Origin: CAWDLX01 sp046728155
GTDB taxonomy: Bacteria > Actinomycetota > Actinomycetes > Mycobacteriales > Micromonosporaceae
DNA: 10,906 nucleotides
Direction: 5' to 3'
Assembly (NCBI GenBank): GCA_046728155.1
Contig: JBKPDY010000061.1
Location: 1 to 10,906 of the forward strand
This document shows, piece by piece, positions 1-5,720 of the stretch. The notes under the pieces are model-generated. The model saw only the letters and a program-made list of their open reading frames with translations, was not told the DNA's origin and made no database searches. The translations under genes were made by a program, and so were the position numbers. How positions within the stretch are numbered: position 1 is the first letter of the stretch; each line of letters starts with the position of its first letter.

Positions 1-394
1 TCGCGAGCAGGCTCTCCGCCTCGTCCGGCGAGTCGGCCAGTTCCTCCAGGAGCAGCGCGCCGATGAGGGCTCCACGCAACGGACCGCTGGCGCGCTCCCA
101 GGAGATCGGCGGTCCGGCATGGCAGAACCGGCCCCGGCCGAGTCCGGGCACCTCACTCGCCGGCCTGAGGTCCACAAGGGACGCTCCACTCGCGAGCATC
201 CGTGACAGCGCCCGCGCGTTCGCGGCCGTACGGCGAGGGTCGGCCATCAGCCGGACCAGGTCTTCGGCCGTGCCTGGGACCGGTGGAACCCAGTCGACGG
301 CAAGGTGCTCGACCGCTTGCCCGGCGAGCGCGTCGGCGAGCGTGGGAACTCCCACCGTCGCCACCCGGGGCTCGCCCGCGAGCAAAGTGTTCAC
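1..394 (-). CDS. DUF1116 family protein (AllG/YlbE-like), N-terminal part, cut by left edge
   Basis: Seen: a minus-strand frame opens at GTG 394 and stays open to the window edge, giving 131 residues and no stop. The GTG overlaps the stop of fdrA as GTGA (391-394), and GGGAG lies 6 bases upstream (405-401). The N-terminus reads like DUF1116 proteins: a VGVPTLADAL segment at residues 14-23, VDWVPP at 33-38, then HAGPPISWER at 92-101 followed by GPLRGALIGALL at 104-115. Family knowledge: E. coli AllG (YlbE) acts with AllF (FdrA) and AllH (YlbF), reported to form the oxamate carbamoyltransferase of anaerobic allantoin degradation. From memory the family often has Cys before the GP of the second motif; here it is Ser103, which should be checked. 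The rest of the gene, normally over 400 residues, lies outside. Family confident; reaction inferred. Confidence 0.87.
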   Translation of the reverse strand, partial: MNTLLAGEPRVATVGVPTLADALAGQAVEHLAVDWVPPVPGTAEDLVRLMADPRRTAANARALSRMLASGASLVDLRPASEVPGLGRGRFCHAGPPISWERASGPLRGALIGALLLEELADSPDEAESLLA

Positions 395-1890
395 TGTGGA
401 CTCCCGGGCGCCGGACTTCCGATCGCCGCCTCGACCGCGAACCTGGTGGCTTGAGCGTTGGAACCGAAGACCTCGACCCCGGCCGCGCTCAGCGTCTCGG
501 CCTGCCGGTAGAGATCCTGCGGATCGTCGGCTGTCCCGATCAGGCTGACCACGACGGAGAGGTCGGGGCGCGATCGCCTGGCCGCGCGGACCGCCGCGGC
601 GAGGTCAGCCGCCGGGTCGGGGTGGGCGCCGTGGCCGAGTACCACGTCGAGCAGCACGACGGCACAGGACGGGTCGGCCGCGTCGGCGGTGAACCGCTCC
701 AGGCGCGGCCACGGATCGATCATCGGATGCGGACGGCCGATGGTGAACTCATCGGCGCCGAGGTCGAGCAGGACGTGCCCGTCCGCGCCGCCGACCCGCC
801 ATTGCGGTCCGAGCGCGATGTTGGACGAGACCGGCCCGAGGCGCGCGGCGGCGATCGCCAGAGCCTCCACGCAGAGCGTGCCGCCGCTGAAGAGTCCACG
901 CAGACCACCGGCGCGTCCACCCGACGGCGCGACCGAGGCGGGCCAGTGCGGCCACTCGGGAGTTTTCCTGGCCAGCCGGGTCAGCACGGTCTGCACCGTT
1001 GCGGTGAGATCCGGCGCTTCCGGGCTCAACACGGCCGGGACGACCGGGGTCCGCAGTCGCCTTATGTGCTCCCTGATCTCCTCATCGACGCTGGTCGCGG
1101 GCGGCTTGGCGACCAGCACGATCAGCTCGGTGGCGGGATCATCATCGAGCAGGTCCAGCGCGGCGTGAGTGGAGCGACCGCCGACCGGCTCGGTAAGGTC
1201 CCGGCCGCCCACGCCAAGGCAGTGCGAGACGCCGATGCCGGCCCAGGCCAGCAGGCTCATGACCTGCTGGGCGCCGGTGCCGGAGGCGGCGACCAGGCCG
1301 ACCGGGCCGGTCCGGACCACGTTGGCGAAGCCCAGCCCGACGCCGCCGATGACAGCGGTCCCACAGTCGGGTCCCATGACGAGCAGTCCACGCTCGGCCG
1401 CGGCCCGCTTGAGAACTACCTCCTGGGCAACCGGAACGTTGTCGGAGAAGACCAGCACCGACGCCCCCGCGTCAAGTGCATCCATCGCCTCGACGAAGGC
1501 GTACCGCCCGGGGGTGGAGACGACGGCCACCGCCTGCCCCGACCCGCCGGCCACGAGCATGCTGATCGCCGAGCCGGTCGTGCGTGGGCGTGGTGCGATC
1601 TCCGAGCGGCCGGGCGCGGGCGAGCGGGGCTCGGCAAGCTCAGCCTCCAGCCGGTCGAGCGCCCCCGCCAACGCGGCGTCGTCGTCAGCGACCAGAGCGA
1701 CCAGAAGGTCGTCCGGCCCGGCGTCGATCGGGTCCGTGAAACCCATGGCCGACAACAGTTCGACGTTCGCACCGGTCGCCATGGCAACGAGCGCCTTGCC
1801 CATGCCCGGCAGGGCGGAGAGGGCGGAGCTGATCTGCATGAGGCGGACCGAGTCGCGGTACAGACCGGTCCGGACGTCGAGGAGCCTCAC
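391..1890 (-). CDS. fdrA: FdrA/AllF-like acyl-CoA synthetase-fold protein
   Basis: A 499-residue protein starting at GTG 1890. This start is preferred over upstream in-frame starts because it overlaps the stop of the DUF2877 gene as GTGA (1887-1890) and gives the typical FdrA opening, VRTGLYRDSVRLMQIS near residues 6-21. The middle resembles succinyl-CoA synthetase alpha: VVSTPGRYAFVEAM near 123-136, MGPDCGTAV at 172-180, SGTGAQQV at 203-210, and SHCLGVGGRDL at 222-232. A second flavodoxin-like ligase half follows to the C-terminus. Family knowledge: FdrA with DUF1116 and DUF2877 partners is reported as oxamate carbamoyltransferase in E. coli, where the product carbamoyl phosphate feeds carbamate kinase. 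It lies between its two partners with four-base overlaps on both sides, so stoichiometric co-translation is likely. Some FdrA homologues occur outside allantoin pathways, so the substrate here may be another N-carbamoyl compound. A cytosolic location is inferred from the absence of any signal peptide. Confidence 0.92.
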   Translation of the reverse strand: MRLLDVRTGLYRDSVRLMQISSALSALPGMGKALVAMATGANVELLSAMGFTDPIDAGPDDLLVALVADDDAALAGALDRLEAELAEPRSPAPGRSEIAPRPRTTGSAISMLVAGGSGQAVAVVSTPGRYAFVEAMDALDAGASVLVFSDNVPVAQEVVLKRAAAERGLLVMGPDCGTAVIGGVGLGFANVVRTGPVGLVAASGTGAQQVMSLLAWAGIGVSHCLGVGGRDLTEPVGGRSTHAALDLLDDDPATELIVLVAKPPATSVDEEIREHIRRLRTPVVPAVLSPEAPDLTATVQTVLTRLARKTPEWPHWPASVAPSGGRAGGLRGLFSGGTLCVEALAIAAARLGPVSSNIALGPQWRVGGADGHVLLDLGADEFTIGRPHPMIDPWPRLERFTADAADPSCAVVLLDVVLGHGAHPDPAADLAAAVRAARRSRPDLSVVVSLIGTADDPQDLYRQAETLSAAGVEVFGSNAQATRFAVEAAIGSPAPGSPQ

Positions 1891-2747
1891 GCGGCGACCA
1901 CCCGCTGCAGGGCCATCACCCCGTACGAGAGTCGGCTGTGAGCAATGGCCAGTGCCACCAGAACGCCGTGCAGTAAGCCGGCACCCGAGCAGTGCCCGAC
2001 GGCGAGCAGGGCACCGGCCGCGCGGGGGAGGGCTCCGCCGGCCGGGTCGACGACACCGGTGCCGATCGCTTCGACCAGGTCCGCGAGCTGTGGGATGCAC
2101 TCGCCGCGGGCCGCGTGGCCGAGCAGGGCGGCCGAGACGGTGGTGGTCGCGGTGGGGGCCGCGCCCGTCACGGCGTTACCGAGGGTGCGGGCTGCGGGTG
2201 CGCCGAGAGCATTGAGCCCGACCAGGGTGCCGGCGAGGACGTCGTCTCCGGTCGGCGTGAGTCCGGGGCCGCGCCCGAGGAGTTGAGCCACCGCCGGCGC
2301 GGGAGACTCACCCGACCTCAACGCGTGTACCAGGTCGGCCACGGCGGCGCTGCCGGCGGCGTCGAGCGGATCGGCTACCCGTCCGGTCAGCCAACGTACC
2401 GCGCTGGCCAGCCGCGCGGGCGGTACGGCACCCAGTCCTCGCGGCCTTGGGGGCCGCCACCATCGGCTCACCCGGTAGGTTGCGTCACCGACCGCGAGTA
2501 CCCCGCCCCCCACGCTTCCGATCGTGCCCGCTGCCGCCGGGGCCGGAGGTGACTTCCCCTCGACGACAACGGCACACGGCACCCGTACGGCCTCGGTCGT
2601 GGCGATGCAGATGACCGTACGGTCGGGGTTGCCCAGAATGACGTAGGTGGCCTGCGGGGTGGACGCGACGACCGACAGCGGTCGGCGCGGGCCGACGAGG
2701 GCAAGCTCGACAGCCGACGAGGCGGCGACCGGATAAGGCCGTCCCAC
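1887..2747 (-). CDS. DUF2877 family protein (AllH/YlbF-like)
   Basis: A 286-residue protein starting at GTG 2747, with AGGAGG seven bases upstream (2760-2755), which fixes the start. The diagnostic stretch is GRGPGLTPTGDDVLAG at residues 158-173, the most conserved part of DUF2877. The N-terminal ~100 residues are beta-rich and variable, and the C-terminal half is Ala/Leu-rich and helical. There is no signal peptide. Family knowledge: DUF2877 proteins are the third component (AllH) of the FdrA-containing carbamoyltransferase. Here the gene comes first in the order H-F-G, whereas E. coli has F-G-H; the four-base overlap with fdrA suggests translational coupling. It is transcribed divergently from the PucR-family gene, and repeat copy 1 lies between them, probably within its 5' untranslated region. 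Its individual catalytic or structural role cannot be read from this sequence. Confidence 0.9.
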   Translation of the reverse strand: MGRPYPVAASSAVELALVGPRRPLSVVASTPQATYVILGNPDRTVICIATTEAVRVPCAVVVEGKSPPAPAAAGTIGSVGGGVLAVGDATYRVSRWWRPPRPRGLGAVPPARLASAVRWLTGRVADPLDAAGSAAVADLVHALRSGESPAPAVAQLLGRGPGLTPTGDDVLAGTLVGLNALGAPAARTLGNAVTGAAPTATTTVSAALLGHAARGECIPQLADLVEAIGTGVVDPAGGALPRAAGALLAVGHCSGAGLLHGVLVALAIAHSRLSYGVMALQRVVAA

Positions 2748-2754
2748 GGCGCCA

Positions 2755-2760
2755 CCTCCT
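2755..2760 (-). promoter_or_regulatory. Shine-Dalgarno of the DUF2877 gene
   Basis: On the minus strand AGGAGG is followed by a seven-base spacer and GTG. It is the strongest ribosome binding site in the window and decides the start of the first gene of the leftward operon. Confidence 0.85.
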
Positions 2761-2767
2761 CAGGTCT

Positions 2768-2830
2768 TCGCCTCCACGCTCGTTCCGCTTCGCGGGCCTG
2801 GCGGCCCGGCGATGCTCACTCGCTGTCGGC
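2768..2830 (-). repeat. Dispersed intergenic repeat, copy 1 (short form)
   Basis: Read on the minus strand this begins GCCGACAGCGAGTGAGCATC and ends GGAGGCGA. It matches copies 2 and 3 but lacks 12 bases in the middle. It contains a perfect hairpin, CGGGCC-GCCA-GGCCCG (six-base-pair stem, four-base loop). It sits 20 bases upstream of the DUF2877 start. AGGTC occurs just outside each end (2762-2766 and 2837-2841), a possible short flanking duplication, but five bases could be chance. Confidence 0.8.
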
Positions 2831-2831
2831 T

Positions 2832-2861
2832 TCCCTAGGTCGCCCCGCGACGATGGACTCA
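2832..2861 (-). promoter_or_regulatory. Possible leftward promoter for the DUF2877-fdrA-DUF1116 operon
   Basis: On the minus strand TGAGTC (2861-2856) and TAGGGA (2837-2832) are 18 bases apart. The match to a -35 box is poor and to a -10 box moderate. If real, transcription would start near 2825 and the leader would contain repeat copy 1 and its hairpin. The proposed -35 overlaps that of the rightward candidate. Weak; the only candidate I could place in the gap. Confidence 0.18.
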
Positions 2862-2883
2862 CGGTACGCAGGGTGCCTAGGGT
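2854..2883 (+). promoter_or_regulatory. Possible rightward promoter of the PucR-family gene, suggesting a leaderless transcript
   Basis: TGGACT (2854-2859) and TAGGGT (2878-2883) are 18 bases apart. The -10 fits TANNNT, and the expected start site falls on or next to the ATG at 2890. No Shine-Dalgarno precedes that ATG, which agrees with a leaderless mRNA, common in actinobacteria. The segment also carries the direct repeat AGGGTG (2870-2875 and 2879-2884), which could be an operator half-site pair. Prediction from pattern only. Confidence 0.35.
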
Positions 2884-2889
2884 GGCGTC

Positions 2890-4566
2890 ATGGGAATAGT
2901 TGCCGACGCAGACCACCCATCTTCGGCGGAATCGGCCGGTCTCCGGGTACGCGAGGTGCTCGCGGCACCGTGTCTGGCCGATGCCCGGGTGCTCGCGGGC
3001 GCGAGCGGCCTGGACCGGATCGTGTCCCGGCTCAACGTCATGGAGGTGCCGGACATCCTCCCCTGGGTCAAGCCGAACGAACTGCTCCTCACCACCGGGT
3101 ATCCGGTGCGCGATGACCCCGAGGCGCTGATCTCGCTTGTCGGGGAGCTCGACGATCGCGGTCTCGCCGCGCTCGCCATCAAGCTGCACCGCTACCTCGA
3201 CGAAATCCCGCCCGGACTCCTCGCCGAGGCCGACCGGCGCGGGTTTCCGATCATCGAGTTCCCACAGGGCGTCGGCTTCGACGATGTCCTCAACGAGGTG
3301 CTGGGCACACTGCTCAACCGGCAGGCGACGCTCGCGGCCCGCAGCGAGGAGGTGCATCGCGCTCTGGTCTCCGTCGTCCTTGAGGGCGGCGACCTCGGCG
3401 ACCTGGCGGAGGAGCTGGCCGGGCTGCTCGGGGGTCCGGTGCTGGTCACCACTCCGGACGGTCGGGTCGTCGCGCGGGCAGGCGACGCCGGGTACCTCGC
3501 CGAGATCCTGGATTCGCCGGCGTTCGAGCGATCCGGGCGGTACCGGGTAGAGGCCAGGGACGGATTCGACAACCCGTGCGGGTTCCGCGCTGAAGTGTCC
3601 ATAGTGGCCGGTCGGGTCGACCACGGGCGGATCATCCTCTTCTCGCGCTCGCCGATCCCGGATGCCGACGTACGTAGCCTCGAGCGGGCCGCGACCGTCG
3701 CCGCCCTTGCCGTGACGAAGGCGCTCGCGGTGGCCGCCGTCGAGGGGAAGTACCGAGCTGATTTCCTGCGGGACCTGCTGACCGGCCGGGTAGACGACCT
3801 GGCCGCAGCGATCTCGCACGCGACCGTCCTCGGCTGGGACGTTGACCGGCCGATGGTCGTCGCAGTAGCCGAGCTGGATCCTGGACAGATCCCGGCGTCC
3901 GTCTCCGGCCTGGAACTGCGACCGGTACAGGAACGCTTTGCCGCCGCGTGGCAGACCGTCGTGCACGGTCTGCACCCCGGCTCGCCGGTGGCGAGCTTCC
4001 ACACCGAGGTCGTCGTCGTGCTCGGCGTGACGCCGGGATACGACCTCGACCGGCTCGTCGCCGACCTCGATCGGCAGGTGGCCGGCGATCGCGGCGGTGG
4101 CCGGCTCTCCTTCTCGCTCGGTGTCTCCCGGGTCGCCGGCCATGTAGCCCACCTGCCGCGGGCGTACGACCAGGCTCGTACCGCGGTACGGATCGGCCGG
4201 CGGCTGCAAGGGCCCGGCGCCCGGGTCACGTTCGACCGGCTCGGGGCGTACCGGCTCCTGGCGCTCATCCCCGACTCCGACGAGCTTCGCGGCTACGTGC
4301 AGGATGTCCTGGGGCCGCTCGCCGACGACTCGGTCGAAGCGAGCGACCTGCGGCGGACCCTCGAGGCACTCATCGACGCCAACGGCAACGTGGCCGAAGC
4401 CGCCCGCCGGCTGCATTTCCACTACAACACACTGCGGTACCGGATCGAGAAACTGGAGCGCATGCTCGGGCCGTTCATGAGCCAGGCCGCCCTGCGGCTC
4501 GACCTCTCGCTGGCGTTGCGGGTACGGCAGATGCGGTTACCCGCCCGGGCGAAATCGGCGTCGTGA
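2890..4566 (+). CDS. PucR-family transcriptional regulator
   Basis: A 558-residue regulator from ATG 2890. Residues ~18-126 match the PucR N-terminal domain: LRVREVLAAPCLADARVLAG at 18-37, then VMEVPDILPWVKPNELLLTTGYP and later GFPIIEFP at 118-125. A central GGDEF-like (CdaR) region spans roughly 290-430, including FSLGVSRVAGHVAHLPRAYDQA. The C-terminal PucR helix-turn-helix is clear at ~485-545: the segment around NGNVAEAARRLHFHYNTLRY at 498-517 and IEKLERMLG just after. Length is usual for the family. Family knowledge: PucR proteins mostly activate purine, allantoin or other nitrogen-compound catabolic genes, with the effector probably sensed by the N-terminal region. Placed between the divergent FdrA-type operon and the molybdenum hydroxylase operon, it is the natural candidate to control both. 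No Shine-Dalgarno is visible. Its stop overlaps a downstream GTG as GTGA (4563-4566). Confidence 0.95.
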   Translation: MGIVADADHPSSAESAGLRVREVLAAPCLADARVLAGASGLDRIVSRLNVMEVPDILPWVKPNELLLTTGYPVRDDPEALISLVGELDDRGLAALAIKLHRYLDEIPPGLLAEADRRGFPIIEFPQGVGFDDVLNEVLGTLLNRQATLAARSEEVHRALVSVVLEGGDLGDLAEELAGLLGGPVLVTTPDGRVVARAGDAGYLAEILDSPAFERSGRYRVEARDGFDNPCGFRAEVSIVAGRVDHGRIILFSRSPIPDADVRSLERAATVAALAVTKALAVAAVEGKYRADFLRDLLTGRVDDLAAAISHATVLGWDVDRPMVVAVAELDPGQIPASVSGLELRPVQERFAAAWQTVVHGLHPGSPVASFHTEVVVVLGVTPGYDLDRLVADLDRQVAGDRGGGRLSFSLGVSRVAGHVAHLPRAYDQARTAVRIGRRLQGPGARVTFDRLGAYRLLALIPDSDELRGYVQDVLGPLADDSVEASDLRRTLEALIDANGNVAEAARRLHFHYNTLRYRIEKLERMLGPFMSQAALRLDLSLALRVRQMRLPARAKSAS

Positions 4567-4751
4567 AATCGGCCAGGACGACCGAGCCGACAGCGAGTGA
4601 GCATCGCAGGGCCGCCAGGCCCGCGGTGGGGTGGCAGCAGCGGAGCGAGCGCGGAGGCGAGCAGATTCGGTTGTCGAGGTCTGCCAGGTGGGCGGGCAGA
4701 TGTTGCCAGGGAGCCGCCCGGTACGGTGGCGGCTCCACTGTGAGAACGTGA
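4563..4751 (+). CDS. Possible 62-residue small ORF built on repeat copy 2
   Basis: GTG at 4563 overlaps the regulator's stop as GTGA, and the frame stays open to TGA 4749-4751, seven bases before the ATG of the FAD-subunit gene. Residues 7-27 are the repeat-encoded peptide TEPTASEHRRAARP followed by a WQQRSERGGE segment; the rest reads through the two inverted repeats and is rich in Arg, Cys, Gly and Ser. No known domain, signal peptide or membrane segment is visible. It may simply be read-through of non-coding DNA in a GC-rich genome. Its interest is that the same peptide frame is open in all three repeat copies and overlaps both neighbouring genes in copy 3. Confidence 0.2.
   Translation: MKSARTTEPTASEHRRAARPAVGWQQRSERGGEQIRLSRSARWAGRCCQGAARYGGGSTVRT
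4580..4661 (+). repeat. Dispersed intergenic repeat, copy 2 (long form)
   Basis: 82 bases, equal in length to copy 3 and differing at six positions, five of them in one block after AGGCCC. It shares with copy 1 everything from GCCGACAG to GGAGGCGA except a 12-base internal segment. The hairpin here is GGGCC-GCCA-GGCCC, a five-base-pair stem. It starts 13 bases after the PucR-family stop codon. Confidence 0.85.
4680..4700 (+). repeat. Inverted repeat, 6-bp arms, in the spacer upstream of the molybdenum hydroxylase operon
   Basis: TCTGCC (4680-4685) and GGCAGA (4695-4700) flank a nine-base loop. TGCCAGG within it recurs at 4704-4710, 22 bases on, so this may be part of an operator. There is no T-run after it. 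Confidence 0.4.
4710..4736 (+). repeat. Perfect 9-bp inverted repeat 22 bases upstream of the FAD-subunit start
   Basis: GGAGCCGCC (4710-4718) and GGCGGCTCC (4728-4736) are exact reverse complements around the nine-base loop CGGTACGGT. It is the strongest stem in the window. It could be an operator for the PucR-family protein, a terminator for the regulator transcript (actinobacterial terminators often lack a U-tail, and none is seen here), or an mRNA structure affecting start of translation. Which of these holds cannot be read from sequence. Confidence 0.7.
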
Positions 4752-4758
4752 GCACACC

Positions 4759-5631
4759 ATGAAGCCACCGGCATTCGTCTATCACCGGCCCGCGACCGTG
4801 GCCGAGGCGGTAGCGACGCTGCGCGACGCCGGCCCGGACGCGAAGGTACTCGCCGGTGGGCAGAGCCTGGTGCCGATGCTCAACATGCGCCTCGCCGCCC
4901 CGCACGCGCTCGTCGACATCAACCGTCTCGGTGCCGAGCTGGGGGAGATCACGGTCGGGCCGGACGAGGTGCGGGTAGGGGCGCTGGTGCGGCACGCCGG
5001 GACCGAGCGCGACGAGGCCGCCTTCGCGGCAGTCCCCTTGTTGCGGCAGGCGACCCGACACGTCGCCCACGCGACCATCCGCAACCGTGGTACCACCGTC
5101 GGCAGCATCGTGCACGCTGACCCGGCCGCGGAACTTCCGGCCGTGCTCGTGCTGTGCGATGGAAACATCGAGTTGGCCGGCGGTGGGGTCATCGCCGGGG
5201 CTGACCTGTTCCTCGGCCCGCTCGAGACCTCGATGCCGGCGGGGTCGCTCGCGGTGTCGGCGACCTTCCGCCGCCTGCCTGCCCGGACCGGGACGGCCTG
5301 GGTCGAGGTCTCGCGGCGGACCGGCGACTACGCGCTCTGCGGACTCGGCGTCGCGGTCACGTTGGACGAGAACATGCGGATCGGCCGGGCCCGGGCCGCG
5401 TACATCTCGGTCGGACCGACCCCGGTGCTGGTTGACCTGACTGACGCGGTCGGGGGGCAGCCGCATGACGCGGCCGACTGGACGGCGGCTGGGGCATTGG
5501 CGGCCGGTTCGCTGGATCCGGAGGCCGATATCCATGCCAGCGCCGACTACCGTCGTCATCTCGTCCGTGTCCTCACGGTGCGGGCGGGGCAGTCGGCGGT
5601 GTCCGCAGTAGACGGTCCGGTGACGACATGA
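4759..5631 (+). CDS. FAD-binding (medium, CoxM-type) subunit of a molybdenum hydroxylase
   Basis: 290 residues from ATG 4759, giving the usual opening MKPPAFVYHRPATVAEAV. The FAD-binding domain shows AGGQSLVPMLNMRLA at residues 32-46 and IRNRGTTVGSIVHADPAAEL at 107-126, both FAD-contacting segments of the xanthine dehydrogenase/CO dehydrogenase medium subunits. The CoxM C-terminal domain follows from ~170 (WVEVSRRTGDYAL). Length is typical. Role: FAD takes electrons from the two 2Fe-2S clusters of the small subunit and passes them to an acceptor. The Shine-Dalgarno is weak, and no other in-frame start fits better. It is the first gene of the rightward operon, after a spacer with repeat copy 2 and two inverted repeats. 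Its stop forms ATGA with the start of a small ORF made by repeat copy 3. Not assigned as CO dehydrogenase because of the large subunit's active-site loop. Confidence 0.94.
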   Translation: MKPPAFVYHRPATVAEAVATLRDAGPDAKVLAGGQSLVPMLNMRLAAPHALVDINRLGAELGEITVGPDEVRVGALVRHAGTERDEAAFAAVPLLRQATRHVAHATIRNRGTTVGSIVHADPAAELPAVLVLCDGNIELAGGGVIAGADLFLGPLETSMPAGSLAVSATFRRLPARTGTAWVEVSRRTGDYALCGLGVAVTLDENMRIGRARAAYISVGPTPVLVDLTDAVGGQPHDAADWTAAGALAAGSLDPEADIHASADYRRHLVRVLTVRAGQSAVSAVDGPVTT

Positions 5632-5720
5632 CCGAGCCGACAGCGAGTGAGCATCGCAGGGCCGCAAGGCCCTTCCCGGGGTGGCAGCAGCGGAGCGAGC
5701 GCGGAGGCGAGGCGACATGA
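5628..5720 (+). CDS. Possible 30-residue mini-ORF made by repeat copy 3, overlapping both neighbours
   Basis: ATG 5628 overlaps the FAD-subunit stop as ATGA, and the TGA at 5718-5720 overlaps the 2Fe-2S gene start as ATGA, so ribosomes could pass through without a gap. The peptide begins MTEPTASEHRRAARP and ends RSERGGEAT; it is basic, hydrophilic and of no known family. Translation would probably keep the two enzyme genes coupled despite the insertion. It may have no function as a peptide. Confidence 0.3.
   Translation: MTEPTASEHRRAARPFPGWQQRSERGGEAT
5630..5711 (+). repeat. Dispersed intergenic repeat, copy 3 (long form)
   Basis: 82 bases, identical to copy 2 except for six positions. Its hairpin is AGGGCC-GCAA-GGCCCT, six base pairs closed by a GNRA-type loop. 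Compared with copy 1, the outer pair has changed from C-G to A-T, keeping the stem. It fills the only non-overlapping junction in the rightward operon, and its 3' end supplies the ribosome binding site of the next gene. Confidence 0.85.
5703..5707 (+). promoter_or_regulatory. Shine-Dalgarno of the 2Fe-2S subunit gene, inside the repeat
   Basis: GGAGG lies nine bases before ATG 5717. The same GGAGGCGA ends the other two copies, so the element carries a ready-made ribosome binding site at its right end. This site selects the start at 5717 over an upstream in-frame GTG at 5681 that would lie within the repeat. Confidence 0.7.

Noticed and set aside
202..1941. Long plus-strand open frame of 579 codons opposite fdrA
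   Set aside because: It is low-complexity Arg/Gly/Ala-rich sequence with no family likeness, while the minus strand here encodes a recognisable FdrA with proper overlaps. It is an antisense shadow of high GC content.
2485..4422. 645-codon minus-strand frame across the PucR-family gene and the divergent region
   Set aside because: It runs antisense to the clear PucR-family coding sequence and contains no domain; its only recognisable part is the repeat-encoded SEHRRAARP peptide.
4703..4727. Promoter TTGCCA with TACGGT upstream of the FAD-subunit gene
   Set aside because: The spacing is only 13 bases and the second box lies inside the 9-bp inverted repeat loop; not a credible sigma-70-type promoter.
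4749..4751. GTG near 4749 as an earlier start for the FAD-subunit gene
   Set aside because: It is out of frame with the FAD-subunit coding sequence and reaches a stop within five codons.
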